From contig CAKVJS010000006.1 of assembly GCA_934754755.1 (NCBI GenBank), positions 1 through 17,761 on the forward strand: a stretch of 17,761 nucleotides of DNA. Reading direction: 5' to 3'. A program made the translations under genes and the position numbers. Numbering within the stretch: the stretch's first letter is position 1; every line of letters begins with the position of its first letter. Below, piece by piece: positions 1-7,191 of the stretch. Below the pieces are notes generated by a model. That model saw only the letters and a list, made by a program, of their open reading frames with translations, was not told the DNA's origin and did not search any database. The stretch is from an uncultured Erysipelotrichales bacterium (GTDB lineage Bacteria; Bacillota_I; Bacilli_A; Erysipelotrichales; Coprobacillaceae).

Positions 1-13
1 TATTGTGATTTTA

Positions 14-1003
14 TTATTTACTATTTTGTGCTTGTAAACTGCTGACAACTTGAATCATATCTTTCTTATTTAAATCTTTAGAATACACCTTACATAAGAC
101 ACCGGATTGCATCATGGTTAGCTCATTATCCTTATAGAAGGCAATACCATCCACAAAATCAATGCTTTCTCCATCCATGACATCTTCTTTCATAACATCA
201 TTTTTATGAAGCATGGATTCTACAATTGTAAAATTATGTGTACCACTAAACTTTAAGACATGATTGTCAGTATCATTTATCTTTGTTACGGTTTCACTTT
301 CTAACCTTGATCCAAGAGCAGCAACAGGATATAACGGTGTCTTTCCACCAGCTGTTGCCCTTTCCTGTTTGGCCGTATCTTCTAAAACCTTTTGTTGGTT
401 AAAGTGATTGATATCTAAGGAAGGTGAATGATTAAACTCAGAAATATCCAATTTAATAATTTCTGTTTCTTCCTTATCATAAACAACTACCCTTTGTGGA
501 ACTAATGATTTGGTGAATACTACTTCTTGTGATGTTACTCGATTATCATTTGGATATTTTACTTCTCCTCGCGCTATATATCCATCCTTTGTTTTTTCAA
601 CATGGCCACTATCTAACATAGAAAGCAAGGATTTATAAATATATGGCTTAGGAGAATTATTTGGCCAATCACTTTGAAATTTAAAAATCTGATTTAATGT
701 TGGTGTAAGGACAAACACACCCTCTTCATTTTTAACTATGACTTGTGACTGATTTAAAGATTTATCATATAACTCTACTTTATAAAATTCTTTTTTATCT
801 TTAAGTAAGTAGGAAACATTTACCAAGTAACTTTTTAGTTCATCGTTTTCCAACATTTCCATATGACAGGTCATTTCATATTTATCATAGTTATGCGCCC
901 TACTTTTTGTTTTATCCAATGAATTAGATCGCCATTTAAAAATCCCAAAAGTTCCCGCTAGCAGCACAATCGCGACACCTATACCTATATATATCTTTTT
1001 CAT
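14..1003 (-). CDS. Membrane-anchored LolA-like (outer-membrane lipoprotein carrier fold) protein
   Basis: A 329-residue protein with a positively charged start (MKK) and one hydrophobic segment at about residues 4-22, so it is probably held in the membrane with the rest outside. There is no lipobox cysteine, so it looks like a signal anchor rather than a lipoprotein. Residues of about 40-205 have the alternating beta-strand pattern of the LolA/RseB fold, with stretches such as GVFVLTPTLNQIFKFQSDWP and a later VVFTKSLVPQRVVVYD. The last 100 residues, after a polar linker, resemble the DUF4367-type domain often found with it. In Gram-positive bacteria such proteins (for example GerS of Clostridioides) act at the cell envelope or in spores; the role here is unknown. 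The start is supported by GGAGGAGG just upstream. It is divergent from the DUF378 gene, and its promoter must lie in 1004-1094. Family assignment is by fold pattern and is moderately sure. Confidence 0.7.
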   Translation of the reverse strand: MKKIYIGIGVAIVLLAGTFGIFKWRSNSLDKTKSRAHNYDKYEMTCHMEMLENDELKSYLVNVSYLLKDKKEFYKVELYDKSLNQSQVIVKNEEGVFVLTPTLNQIFKFQSDWPNNSPKPYIYKSLLSMLDSGHVEKTKDGYIARGEVKYPNDNRVTSQEVVFTKSLVPQRVVVYDKEETEIIKLDISEFNHSPSLDINHFNQQKVLEDTAKQERATAGGKTPLYPVAALGSRLESETVTKINDTDNHVLKFSGTHNFTIVESMLHKNDVMKEDVMDGESIDFVDGIAFYKDNELTMMQSGVLCKVYSKDLNKKDMIQVVSSLQAQNSK

Positions 1004-1094
1004 GATTCCTCCTCCTTTTCCATCATATGTCTATCGCAATGAATTATGTATAAACTCATATTTTTTTGGATAGAATAACATTGGAGGTATAGTT

Positions 1095-1298
1095 ATGAAT
1101 ATAATTCAAAAGATAGCATTGGTACTAACCATCATTGGTGCTTTAAACTGGGGTTCCGTTGGATTATTTAATTATAATGTAGTGGATGGCATATGTGGTG
1201 TAGCAAGTTTTCTATCCATGTTTATTTACATTATAATTGGTATCGCCGGTATTATTAATATCATGTTATTGTTTGTAGATTTAGAGGCAAAAGAGTAG
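1095..1298 (+). CDS. DUF378 family small membrane protein
   Basis: A 67-residue protein with two hydrophobic segments (about residues 5-25 and 37-60) and the family motif GALNWGSVGLF near the N-terminus, which marks DUF378 (YuzA-like) proteins. It is an integral membrane protein of full length for the family. The function of the family is not established. GGAGGT lies seven bases before the ATG, giving a confident start. Its last codons and stop sit in the left arm of a perfect 12-bp palindrome shared with the convergent HAD gene, and a second hairpin with a long T run lies just inside that neighbour. It appears to be a single-gene transcript. Confidence 0.88.
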   Translation: MNIIQKIALVLTIIGALNWGSVGLFNYNVVDGICGVASFLSMFIYIIIGIAGIINIMLLFVDLEAKE

Positions 1299-1317
1299 AT
1301 AGACGATCTACTCTTTT
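1289..1317. terminator. Palindrome shared by two convergent genes, probable bidirectional terminator
   Basis: Perfect 12-bp stem AAAAGAGTAGAT / ATCTACTCTTTT with the five-base loop AGACG. The stop codon of the DUF378 gene (TAG, 1296-1298) is in the left arm and that of the HAD gene (TAG on the minus strand, 1308-1310) is in the right arm. The terminal A and T runs give short T-rich tails on both strands. Confidence 0.7.
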
Positions 1318-1925
1318 GTTATAAATGGGCGCATAGCGCCTGTTTTTTTTTCGACTCGTATTCTATTTTTTACAAGTTTCAGCATCGGAATATCGCTATT
1401 GGAATCGGAATAGGCAAAGGAATGATCATAATCAATTGTAATTCCTTCTTTTTCCAGTTGTTCTTGGATACGTTGTACCTTTGCCTCTTTCTTACAATTA
1501 TTTCCTACTATTTTTATGTTTCCATTTTGTCTTTTTATCTTCGTACCAATAATTTTATCTACCGGTAGTCTGCAATACTGTAGATATTCCTCTACGGAAG
1601 CAGAAACAATGTATATTAAATAGCCATCCTGCTTTTTTTGTTGCAATGCAGCCACTACATTCGCATAAAAATGTGGCTCGACTTCCTGTTCATAAAATTC
1701 TTGTATTTGTTTTTTTGACATATTTTGTAAGGGAAATAACATCGCCGCTTTTACTACGCAAAACGGAACCAGCCTTAAACAATAGGCTATATACGTTACT
1801 ACAAAACGAAGATAGGGTAAACAGGTATAGGGATGTTGTTTATGATAGTAGCACAATAAGTAAAGAAAAGAATCTCCCCTAATTAAGGTATTATCAAAAT
1901 CGAAAAAAGCGATCTTTTTTTTCAT
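1308..1925 (-). CDS. HAD-IB family hydrolase, phosphoserine phosphatase-like
   Basis: A 205-residue soluble phosphatase-type protein with all four HAD motifs. Motif I is DFDNT at residues 9-13, with D9 the predicted nucleophile and D11 the acid/base. Motif II is the SAS at 108-110, the motif III lysine is in KKEAK (145-149), and motif IV is SDSNSDIPML at 173-182 with D174 and D178 binding Mg2+. A helical cap with hydrophobic stretches (about 35-65) lies between motifs I and II, the C1 cap position of subclass IB (SerB-like). The substrate cannot be told; the family acts on phosphate monoesters. The gene follows the thioredoxin-like lipoprotein gene with only three bases between, and has no strong ribosome binding site of its own, so it is probably translationally coupled. 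The last codons are built from two terminator hairpins, so the C-terminal KKTGAMRPFITKE may be under RNA rather than protein constraint. Confidence 0.85.
   Translation of the reverse strand: MKKKIAFFDFDNTLIRGDSFLYLLCYYHKQHPYTCLPYLRFVVTYIAYCLRLVPFCVVKAAMLFPLQNMSKKQIQEFYEQEVEPHFYANVVAALQQKKQDGYLIYIVSASVEEYLQYCRLPVDKIIGTKIKRQNGNIKIVGNNCKKEAKVQRIQEQLEKEGITIDYDHSFAYSDSNSDIPMLKLVKNRIRVEKKTGAMRPFITKE
1327..1351 (+). terminator. Intrinsic terminator of the DUF378 gene, inside the HAD coding end
   Basis: Hairpin GGCGC-ATA-GCGCC (1328-1340, extended by a G-T pair at 1327/1341) followed by TG and nine T on the plus strand. It is read as coding DNA by the convergent HAD gene. Its loop and tail are nearly the same as those of the pepP terminator at 16964-16990. 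Confidence 0.75.
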
Positions 1926-1928
1926 ACT

Positions 1929-2408
1929 CTACTTTGTAATCTTACCATTTTTAAATAAATATCGTTGGTTCGATAATTCTGTACCTAAGGTTTGATTTTT
2001 TACAGCACTCACTAAATCTTTTACAAACTCTTCTCCATCACCACTCGTAATTCCCAATTTTGCGAAATAGCCATCCAGAACAATAAATGGACCATAGCCA
2101 TAGTCTTCCTCTTTATTAAAGCCAATGAGTTGTTCAATGACTGCATCATATGGTTTCTTCGTTTTAATATCATCCAAATCATATTTTGTGATTTGTAGAT
2201 GTTTTCCAAAGGTTTCCTCAATGCGGGGCAATACTTCCTCATTAAATTCCTTACAGCGAGGACAACTTTCTAAATAAAAATACGATAATTGATACGTATC
2301 AGAAAACGAAATAGGTTCTTGTTTCTTTTCTGTTTTTTGTTTGGTTTGTTGACAACCGACTAACGTGATCATGGTCATCATAAGTATAACTACTTTTTTT
2401 ACTTTCAC
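1929..2408 (-). CDS. Thioredoxin-fold lipoprotein with CPRC motif
   Basis: A 159-residue protein with a lipoprotein signal peptide: basic MKVKK, hydrophobic stretch, then lipobox LVGC with C19 the predicted lipidated residue. A polar linker (20-35) leads to a thioredoxin-like domain. The strand YFYLES is followed by C49-P-R-C52 at the start of a helix, and a later YGPF gives a likely cis-proline (P107) before the next strand. The two cysteines suggest a membrane-tethered thiol-disulfide redox protein outside the cell, perhaps a reductant for another surface protein; the partner is unknown. The start codon is GTG (2406-2408), preceded by GAGGTG at good spacing, and no ATG upstream is in frame. 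It is followed after three bases by the HAD gene. The MGMT-family gene upstream ends 60 bases before it and may be cotranscribed. Confidence 0.83.
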   Translation of the reverse strand: MKVKKVVILMMTMITLVGCQQTKQKTEKKQEPISFSDTYQLSYFYLESCPRCKEFNEEVLPRIEETFGKHLQITKYDLDDIKTKKPYDAVIEQLIGFNKEEDYGYGPFIVLDGYFAKLGITSGDGEEFVKDLVSAVKNQTLGTELSNQRYLFKNGKITK

Positions 2409-2468
2409 TTTTTACACCTCTTTTTCGCTATTATACACTACCCATGTCAAAATGTATAGAATATGGTG

Positions 2469-2762
2469 CTATCGATCCCATTGATATATACGCATATCAA
2501 TTCTATCATGGGAGGTAAATACAATCCCCTCCTTCTCCAACAAATCTCGCTGTTCTACCCAATGCGAAACAAGACTGCCATCATGATAGACAACCCGGTG
2601 ACAAGGGAAGTTGCCAAATGCATATGCGTGAGCTACAATCCAGCCCACTTTTCTAGCCTGCTTAGGTTCTCCTAAGATTCGCGCAATTTGACCATAGCTC
2701 GCAACTTTTCCATAGGGTATATCTGCTATAATCGATAATACTTGTCGATTTACTTTGTCCAT
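2469..2762 (-). CDS. Small MGMT-family / alkyltransferase-like DNA-binding protein
   Basis: A 97-residue protein equal to the DNA-binding half of O6-alkylguanine-DNA alkyltransferase, without the N-terminal domain of Ogt or Ada. Recognisable elements are IPYGKVASYGQIA (15-27, with the base-flipping tyrosine of the family at Y23), ARKVGW (36-41, the arginine-finger region) and PCHRVV (53-58). C54 stands where true methyltransferases have the alkyl-accepting cysteine. The size and the C-terminal part QRDLLEKEG match the alkyltransferase-like (ATL) proteins, which usually have tryptophan in place of that cysteine (PWHR). It could therefore be a catalytic mini-methyltransferase or a lesion-binding protein that hands over to nucleotide excision repair. 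AAGGAG precedes the ATG, and an extended -10 element lies just upstream. It is divergent from asnB. Confidence 0.88.
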   Translation of the reverse strand: MDKVNRQVLSIIADIPYGKVASYGQIARILGEPKQARKVGWIVAHAYAFGNFPCHRVVYHDGSLVSHWVEQRDLLEKEGIVFTSHDRIDMRIYQWDR

Positions 2763-2781
2763 CTTTTTCTCCTTATACCTT

Positions 2782-2790
2782 AGTATACCA
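2782..2790 (-). promoter_or_regulatory. Extended -10 promoter element for the MGMT-family gene
   Basis: On the minus strand TGG-TATACT matches an extended -10 box (TGn-TATAAT with one mismatch). It lies about 20 bases before the start codon, leaving a short leader that holds AAGGAG. No good -35 box was found, as is common for extended -10 promoters. Confidence 0.5.
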
Positions 2791-2851
2791 GTGTCATTAG
2801 CGGTAACACATTTTTTTGATTATCTTTCATATATTTGTATAGGGTGATACT

Positions 2852-4672
2852 ATGTGTGGAATTTTATGCATGTACAGCATGCAGCAGCGTTTAGAAAACG
2901 CACAAGAAAAATTTAAAAATATGCTTTCTTTATTATCTTGCCGCGGGCCAGATGATCAAAATATAGCCATTCGTAAACATGCTATGTTGGGACACTGCCG
3001 CTTATCCATTATCGATATAGAAGGTGGTAAGCAACCGTATACGTATACGTACCAAGGTGTTGAATATACGATTACCTACAATGGTGAAATATATAATATG
3101 CAACAGGTTAAACGTCAGTTAATTAATGAAGGGTTTCGCTTTTATAGTCGTAGTGATACGGAAGTCGTTTTAGTTAGTTATATTGCCTACAAAGAACGAT
3201 GTGTAGATCTGTTTGATGGGATTTTTGCCTTTGTTATTAGTCACGATCAACAACTCTTTATGGCCCGTGATCCACTTGGAGTCAAACCATTATACTACTA
3301 TCACAAGGACGACATATGCATAGCGAGTAGTGAAATTAAATGTATCCTAGCGTATCTCCAAAAGGCGGTAGTAGATACGACCGGTATTAAGGAATTACTT
3401 GGTTTAGGGCCTAGCCACTGCCCTGGTAAAACATTATATAAACATATATATAGTTTACCCCCTGCCCACTATATATCGTTAGATAAGGGATTTTTGCAAT
3501 GTAAACAATATTGGTCTTTAAAAAAGCGAAACCATTCGAAAAGTTATGAAGAGACACTATATGATGTACGAAATTTAGTCAATACTAGTATCCAACAACA
3601 ATTATTAAGCGATGTACCGGTTAGTACGATGTTATCTGGTGGCTTGGATTCTAGTATTATCACAGCCATTAGTGCACAATATAACACCAATATAGCAACC
3701 TATAGTATCGACTATCAAGATCAGGATAAATACTTTAAACCCTACGATTATCAAACAACCCGAGATACTCATTATATTCAGGAAATTGTTGATGCTTACC
3801 ATACGCAACATACAAATGTTATTTTAACCCAAGAGGATTTAGTCCTTGGATTAAAAGAAGCAATGATCGCTCGGGATGGGCCGGGCATGGCTGATATTGA
3901 TGTCAGTTTCCTACTATTCGCTAAGGAAATCAAAAAGAAACATAAAGTTGTTTTATCCGGTGAATGTGCCGATGAAATTTTTGGTGGGTATCCATGGTTC
4001 TATAAAGAAGAACTATATTCTTTACCTCATTTTCCATGGATCCGAGACATTGACAAACGATTATCTTTATGTAATGATTCGATTCAATCGTTAAATATAA
4101 AAAATTACGTATTGGATGAATATAACCAGTCCCTAGCAAAAATCGACTATGAAGATAGTAATTATAAAGACACAAACAAGAGAAAAATGATCTATTTATG
4201 TTCCCAGTGGTTTATGCAAACATTATTGACGAGAGCAGATAGTCAAACAATGCGAGCCTCGATTGAATTACGAGTTCCCTTTGCTTCTAAAGATATTATT
4301 TCCTATATGTATAATGTACCTTGGCAATATATGTATAAAGATGGCCGTGAAAAGGGTTTGTTACGTGATGCCTTTAAAGAATTCCTACCAGAAGATATAT
4401 ATAATCGCAAAAAAAATCCATATCCAAAGACGCATTCACCAATATACACGCGTCTTGTTAAGGAGTTATTAATAGACTCTTTTAATGAGTCAAACAATAT
4501 ATTATATGAATTATTCGATATGGATAAATTACTTCGCCTAGTCGAAAGTGATGGTAAAGAGTTTTCGATTCCATGGTTTGGACAGTTAATGACTGGACCA
4601 CAGCTATTAGCTTATTTCTATCAAATCTATTTATGGGGTAAAATTTATAAAATAGAACTAGAGCTTACGTAA
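2852..4672 (+). CDS. asnB: Asparagine synthase (glutamine-hydrolysing)
   Basis: A 606-residue two-domain enzyme making asparagine from aspartate, glutamine and ATP in the cytoplasm. The N-terminal glutaminase domain (about 1-210) begins MCGI, so C2 becomes the catalytic N-terminal cysteine after methionine removal. It also has RGPDD, YNGEIYN and RDPLGVKPLYY, all typical of class II amidotransferases. The synthetase domain has the PP-loop SGGLDSS at 262-268 and SGECADEIFGGYPW from residue 369. Further on is MRASIELRVPF, matching the family's MAASVEVRVPF region. Length is normal for the Bacillota AsnB group. The start is fixed by the need for cysteine at position 2; AGGGTG lies five bases upstream. 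It is divergent from the MGMT-family gene and convergent with the small unknown gene, overlapping it by eight bases. Some AsnB-like enzymes amidate other substrates such as cell-wall precursors, so the exact acceptor is not proven. Confidence 0.93.
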   Translation: MCGILCMYSMQQRLENAQEKFKNMLSLLSCRGPDDQNIAIRKHAMLGHCRLSIIDIEGGKQPYTYTYQGVEYTITYNGEIYNMQQVKRQLINEGFRFYSRSDTEVVLVSYIAYKERCVDLFDGIFAFVISHDQQLFMARDPLGVKPLYYYHKDDICIASSEIKCILAYLQKAVVDTTGIKELLGLGPSHCPGKTLYKHIYSLPPAHYISLDKGFLQCKQYWSLKKRNHSKSYEETLYDVRNLVNTSIQQQLLSDVPVSTMLSGGLDSSIITAISAQYNTNIATYSIDYQDQDKYFKPYDYQTTRDTHYIQEIVDAYHTQHTNVILTQEDLVLGLKEAMIARDGPGMADIDVSFLLFAKEIKKKHKVVLSGECADEIFGGYPWFYKEELYSLPHFPWIRDIDKRLSLCNDSIQSLNIKNYVLDEYNQSLAKIDYEDSNYKDTNKRKMIYLCSQWFMQTLLTRADSQTMRASIELRVPFASKDIISYMYNVPWQYMYKDGREKGLLRDAFKEFLPEDIYNRKKNPYPKTHSPIYTRLVKELLIDSFNESNNILYELFDMDKLLRLVESDGKEFSIPWFGQLMTGPQLLAYFYQIYLWGKIYKIELELT

Positions 4673-4685
4673 ACTCTAGTTCTAT
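4652..4685. terminator. Bidirectional terminator with both stop codons in its loop
   Basis: Perfect 12-bp stem ATAGAACTAGAG / CTCTAGTTCTAT around a ten-base loop. The loop contains TTACGTAA (4665-4672), itself a palindrome: TAA read rightward ends asnB, and TAA read leftward ends the opposite gene. T-rich stretches follow on both strands (CTTTTTAT rightward). Confidence 0.8.
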
Positions 4686-5042
4686 CTTTTTATCTCCGTA
4701 ATGAATGGCCTTAATGTAAGTAGTTGGCAGAATAATTCCTTCTTCACTAATGCGCATATATGGATTATCAGGGACATGTTCTTTTAATAATTTTTGTAGA
4801 TCTAAATTAATAAACCCATATCTAATAATTCCCTTTGTCCGAACTAAAATCTTATTTGGCAAGTTATCAATTTTAGCAACCACTTTGATCTTAGCATCGA
4901 CATTATAATATTTAACAACTCCTTGTAGCGTTATATATTTACCAATATCGATATCCATATGGACAATGGAAATGTCCTTATAATTCAAAATTTTACTCGC
5001 ATATTGTATTAATGTAACAACTTCTTTTTCTTGTATTATCAT
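4665..5042 (-). CDS. Hypothetical protein, unrecognised family
   Basis: About 125 residues starting MIIQEKEVV. I do not recognise the family. The sequence is mostly predicted beta strand with alternating hydrophobic residues (DISIVHMDIDIG, ITLQGVVKYY, AKIKVVAKIDNLP) and no signal peptide, cysteine motif or membrane segment. This looks like a small beta-sandwich or barrel. The repeated pattern of a strand, a loop containing N-L-P and another strand recalls lipid-binding or LolA/TULIP-like folds, but that is only a resemblance. Start choice is uncertain. The ATG at 5042 has GGGG six bases upstream; an ATG at 5054 and a TTG at 5072 are in frame but have no visible ribosome binding site. It lies downstream of the ATPase terminator, so it is probably a separate transcript, convergent with asnB. 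Confidence 0.7.
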   Translation of the reverse strand: MIIQEKEVVTLIQYASKILNYKDISIVHMDIDIGKYITLQGVVKYYNVDAKIKVVAKIDNLPNKILVRTKGIIRYGFINLDLQKLLKEHVPDNPYMRISEEGIILPTTYIKAIHYGDKKIELEFT

Positions 5043-5097
5043 AGAAAACCCCATTATTACTATATGCAACAAAATTAGATAATGACTATATACGCAA

Positions 5098-5124
5098 AAA
5101 AAGTAATGTCCGACATTACTTTTT
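5098..5124 (-). terminator. Intrinsic terminator of the V/A-ATPase operon
   Basis: Perfect 12-bp stem AAAAAGTAATGT / ACATTACTTTTT with loop CCG. On the minus strand it is followed by seven T in all. The stop codon of the subunit D gene (TAA, 5123-5125) overlaps the stem base. Confidence 0.85.
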
Positions 5125-5731
5125 ATGCATCTCTTTCCTTTATTACTTTCTGACGCGCAAATTCCTCACGCTCTTTTTCCTCTAATGATTCACTGATCAT
5201 TTTATACGTACTTTCTAATTCCGGAATAGATATATTCTGCAAGGCATTCGCTCTTTTTTGCGTTTTTCGAATTGCATTGGCTAAACGATAGACACTGTTT
5301 TCAATGGCTGCTAAAGAAACCGTAAGCTCCTTTACGCGATGGAAACACTGATACGCATAATCCACCTTCGTATTCGAACGCTCCATGTCATACTGTCCAT
5401 AAGTTGGCGAGTTTTCATAAATGACCTTGGGGATTTCAACTCCCATAACACTTCGATAGGCAATGGCAATGCCTGTATCGATAGGTGTGCTCTCTACTAA
5501 ATCATCGATTAATCCTAAAGAAATATTCGCTTCTTGCAATGCATCATACGCTTTTTGGTATGTATCCGTAATATTCGTTCGGATTTCTTTAACATCGTCC
5601 AATAAGGATACCATTTCCTTAATTAAAACATTTCTTTTTTTATCCAACAAACCGTATCCGAGGTTCGCTAGTTCTAGTGATTTTTTAGTCGCAATTAAGT
5701 TTCCTTTTGTTGGTACCACTCGCAGTGCCAT
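5123..5731 (-). CDS. atpD: V/A-type ATPase subunit D (central shaft)
   Basis: A 202-residue subunit D (NtpD), the long coiled-coil rotor shaft that turns inside the A3B3 hexamer and contacts subunits F and C. It opens with the characteristic N-terminal helix: V-x-P-T-K-x-x-L, seen here as VVPTKGNLIATKKSLELANLGY, with the basic KK and L spacing of the family. The C-terminal helix is rich in A, R and Q (RLANAIRKTQKRANALQNI), the part that pairs with the N-terminal helix. Length is normal. It starts two bases after the subunit B stop. Its ribosome binding site AGGTGA lies in the last codons of B, so the two are coupled. It is the last gene of the operon, and the terminator overlaps its stop. Confidence 0.93.
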   Translation of the reverse strand: MALRVVPTKGNLIATKKSLELANLGYGLLDKKRNVLIKEMVSLLDDVKEIRTNITDTYQKAYDALQEANISLGLIDDLVESTPIDTGIAIAYRSVMGVEIPKVIYENSPTYGQYDMERSNTKVDYAYQCFHRVKELTVSLAAIENSVYRLANAIRKTQKRANALQNISIPELESTYKMISESLEEKEREEFARQKVIKERDA

Positions 5732-5733
5732 AA

Positions 5734-7176
5734 CTAATCACCTATCTTTTCTAATTCTTTAATGATTTTTTCTTCTTTAATACCAAAGGCATGCATAGCA
5801 CCTACATGATCATAATATTTTTCTAACCATTCATTATCTAGTCGATCGAGTGCTTCCCTTGGTAGAACCGATAGTAATTGCCAACCTAAATCCAGCGTTT
5901 CTTCAATACTACGATTCACATTAAATCCTTGATTAAGGAAATGAGATTCAAATAATTTACCAAAGGTAATATATTGTTTATCTATTTTTGATAGCTCATC
6001 CTCACCAATAACCGATGTTAAGGAGCGAACATCTTGGACATGGGCATAACAAGCAAACAATTGGTTCGCTAAATCTTGGTGATCTTTACGTGTATATCCC
6101 TCACCAATACCATCCTTCATCAATCGGCTTAAGGAAGGTAGTACACTTACCGGTGGATATATACTTGCGGATGTTAAATCCGCATCAAGTGTGATTTGTC
6201 CTTCCGTGATATACCCGGTTAAGTCGGGTACGGGATGTGTAATATCATTGTTAGGCATCGTTAAAATCGGAATTTGGGTTACCGATCCTTGTGCTTCTTT
6301 AATAATACCTGCTCGTTCATATAAAGAAGCTAAATCAGAATATAAGTAACCTGGATATCCTTTACGACCAGGTATTTCACCTTTACTAGAAGAGAATTCC
6401 CGTAGGGCTTCACTATAGGATGTTATATCTGTGTAAATAATCAATACATGCATATCTTCTTGATAAGCTAAATATTCAGCAGCTGTCAGGGCACATCGTG
6501 GCGTTAAGATACGTTCAATAATTGGATCATTGGATATGTTTAAGAACATCACAACCCGATCCATAACCCCAGCTTCCTGAAAACTATGTTTAAAGTATTC
6601 CGCTACATCATTTGTGACCCCCATAGCCGCAAAGACAACCGCAAAACCTTTTCCATCATCATCTGCTACTTTTGCTTGTTTTACAATTTGAACAGCTAAT
6701 TGATTATGTGGTAAGCCGGATCCAGAAAAGATTGGTAACTTTTGGCCACGAATCAATGTAGTTAGACAGTCGATAGAGGAAATACCGGTATTGATATAGT
6801 TACGTGGATACACTCGGGCAACTGGATTTAGTGGTAATCCATTAATATCCATGCTCTTTTTCGCATAGATTTCACCTAATCCATCAATGGGTGATCCCGC
6901 ACCATTGAAGATTCTTCCTAATATTTCTTTGGATACCGGTAATTCCATAGGTCTTCCTAATAATTTTGTTTTGGTATTGGCCAGTGAAAGCGAATTGGTT
7001 CCTTCAAATACTTGGAGAATCACTCTTTCCCCTTCAATTTGAACGACCCGACCCTTTCTTGTTTCACCACTAGTAAGTTGTATTTCCACCATTTCATCGT
7101 AAGAGGCATTTTTAACGTGATCCAACGCAACGAGTGGTCCATTTATTTCTTGTAAACCGATATATTGTAATGACAT
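5734..7176 (-). CDS. atpB: V/A-type ATPase subunit B (non-catalytic hexamer subunit)
   Basis: A 480-residue subunit B (NtpB), the regulatory nucleotide-site subunit that alternates with A in the hexamer head. The N-terminal beta-barrel (about 1-75) is followed by the nucleotide fold, where the P-loop position reads SGSGLPHN (151-158). This is the degenerate, non-catalytic form expected of B. Other family marks are [13 protein letters not shown] (248-260), [22 protein letters not shown] (269-290), and [12 protein letters not shown], where R351 is the likely arginine finger reaching into the A catalytic site. The start has an ideal ribosome binding site (AGAAGGAGGT). It lies 15 bases after subunit A and two bases before D. 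No anomalies. Confidence 0.96.
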   Translation of the reverse strand: MSLQYIGLQEINGPLVALDHVKNASYDEMVEIQLTSGETRKGRVVQIEGERVILQVFEGTNSLSLANTKTKLLGRPMELPVSKEILGRIFNGAGSPIDGLGEIYAKKSMDINGLPLNPVARVYPRNYINTGISSIDCLTTLIRGQKLPIFSGSGLPHNQLAVQIVKQAKVADDDGKGFAVVFAAMGVTNDVAEYFKHSFQEAGVMDRVVMFLNISNDPIIERILTPRCALTAAEYLAYQEDMHVLIIYTDITSYSEALREFSSSKGEIPGRKGYPGYLYSDLASLYERAGIIKEAQGSVTQIPILTMPNNDITHPVPDLTGYITEGQITLDADLTSASIYPPVSVLPSLSRLMKDGIGEGYTRKDHQDLANQLFACYAHVQDVRSLTSVIGEDELSKIDKQYITFGKLFESHFLNQGFNVNRSIEETLDLGWQLLSVLPREALDRLDNEWLEKYYDHVGAMHAFGIKEEKIIKELEKIGD

Positions 7177-7191
7177 TAGTAATACCTCCTT

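Noticed and set aside
1004..1094. A rightward -10 (TAGAAT at about 1070) for the DUF378 gene and a leftward TATGAT for the LolA-like gene
   Set aside because: Neither has a convincing -35 hexamer or an extended -10, so the promoters of this divergent pair are not called.
2430..2450. TTGACA and TATAAT on the minus strand before the lipoprotein gene
   Set aside because: The two hexamers match well but are only nine bases apart, far from the 16-18 needed for a sigma-A promoter. The TATAAT alone might still act, but this is not enough to call.
2816..2843. TTGATT-16-TATAGG as an asnB promoter
   Set aside because: The supposed -10 overlaps the ribosome binding site AGGGTG and would start the transcript at the start codon.
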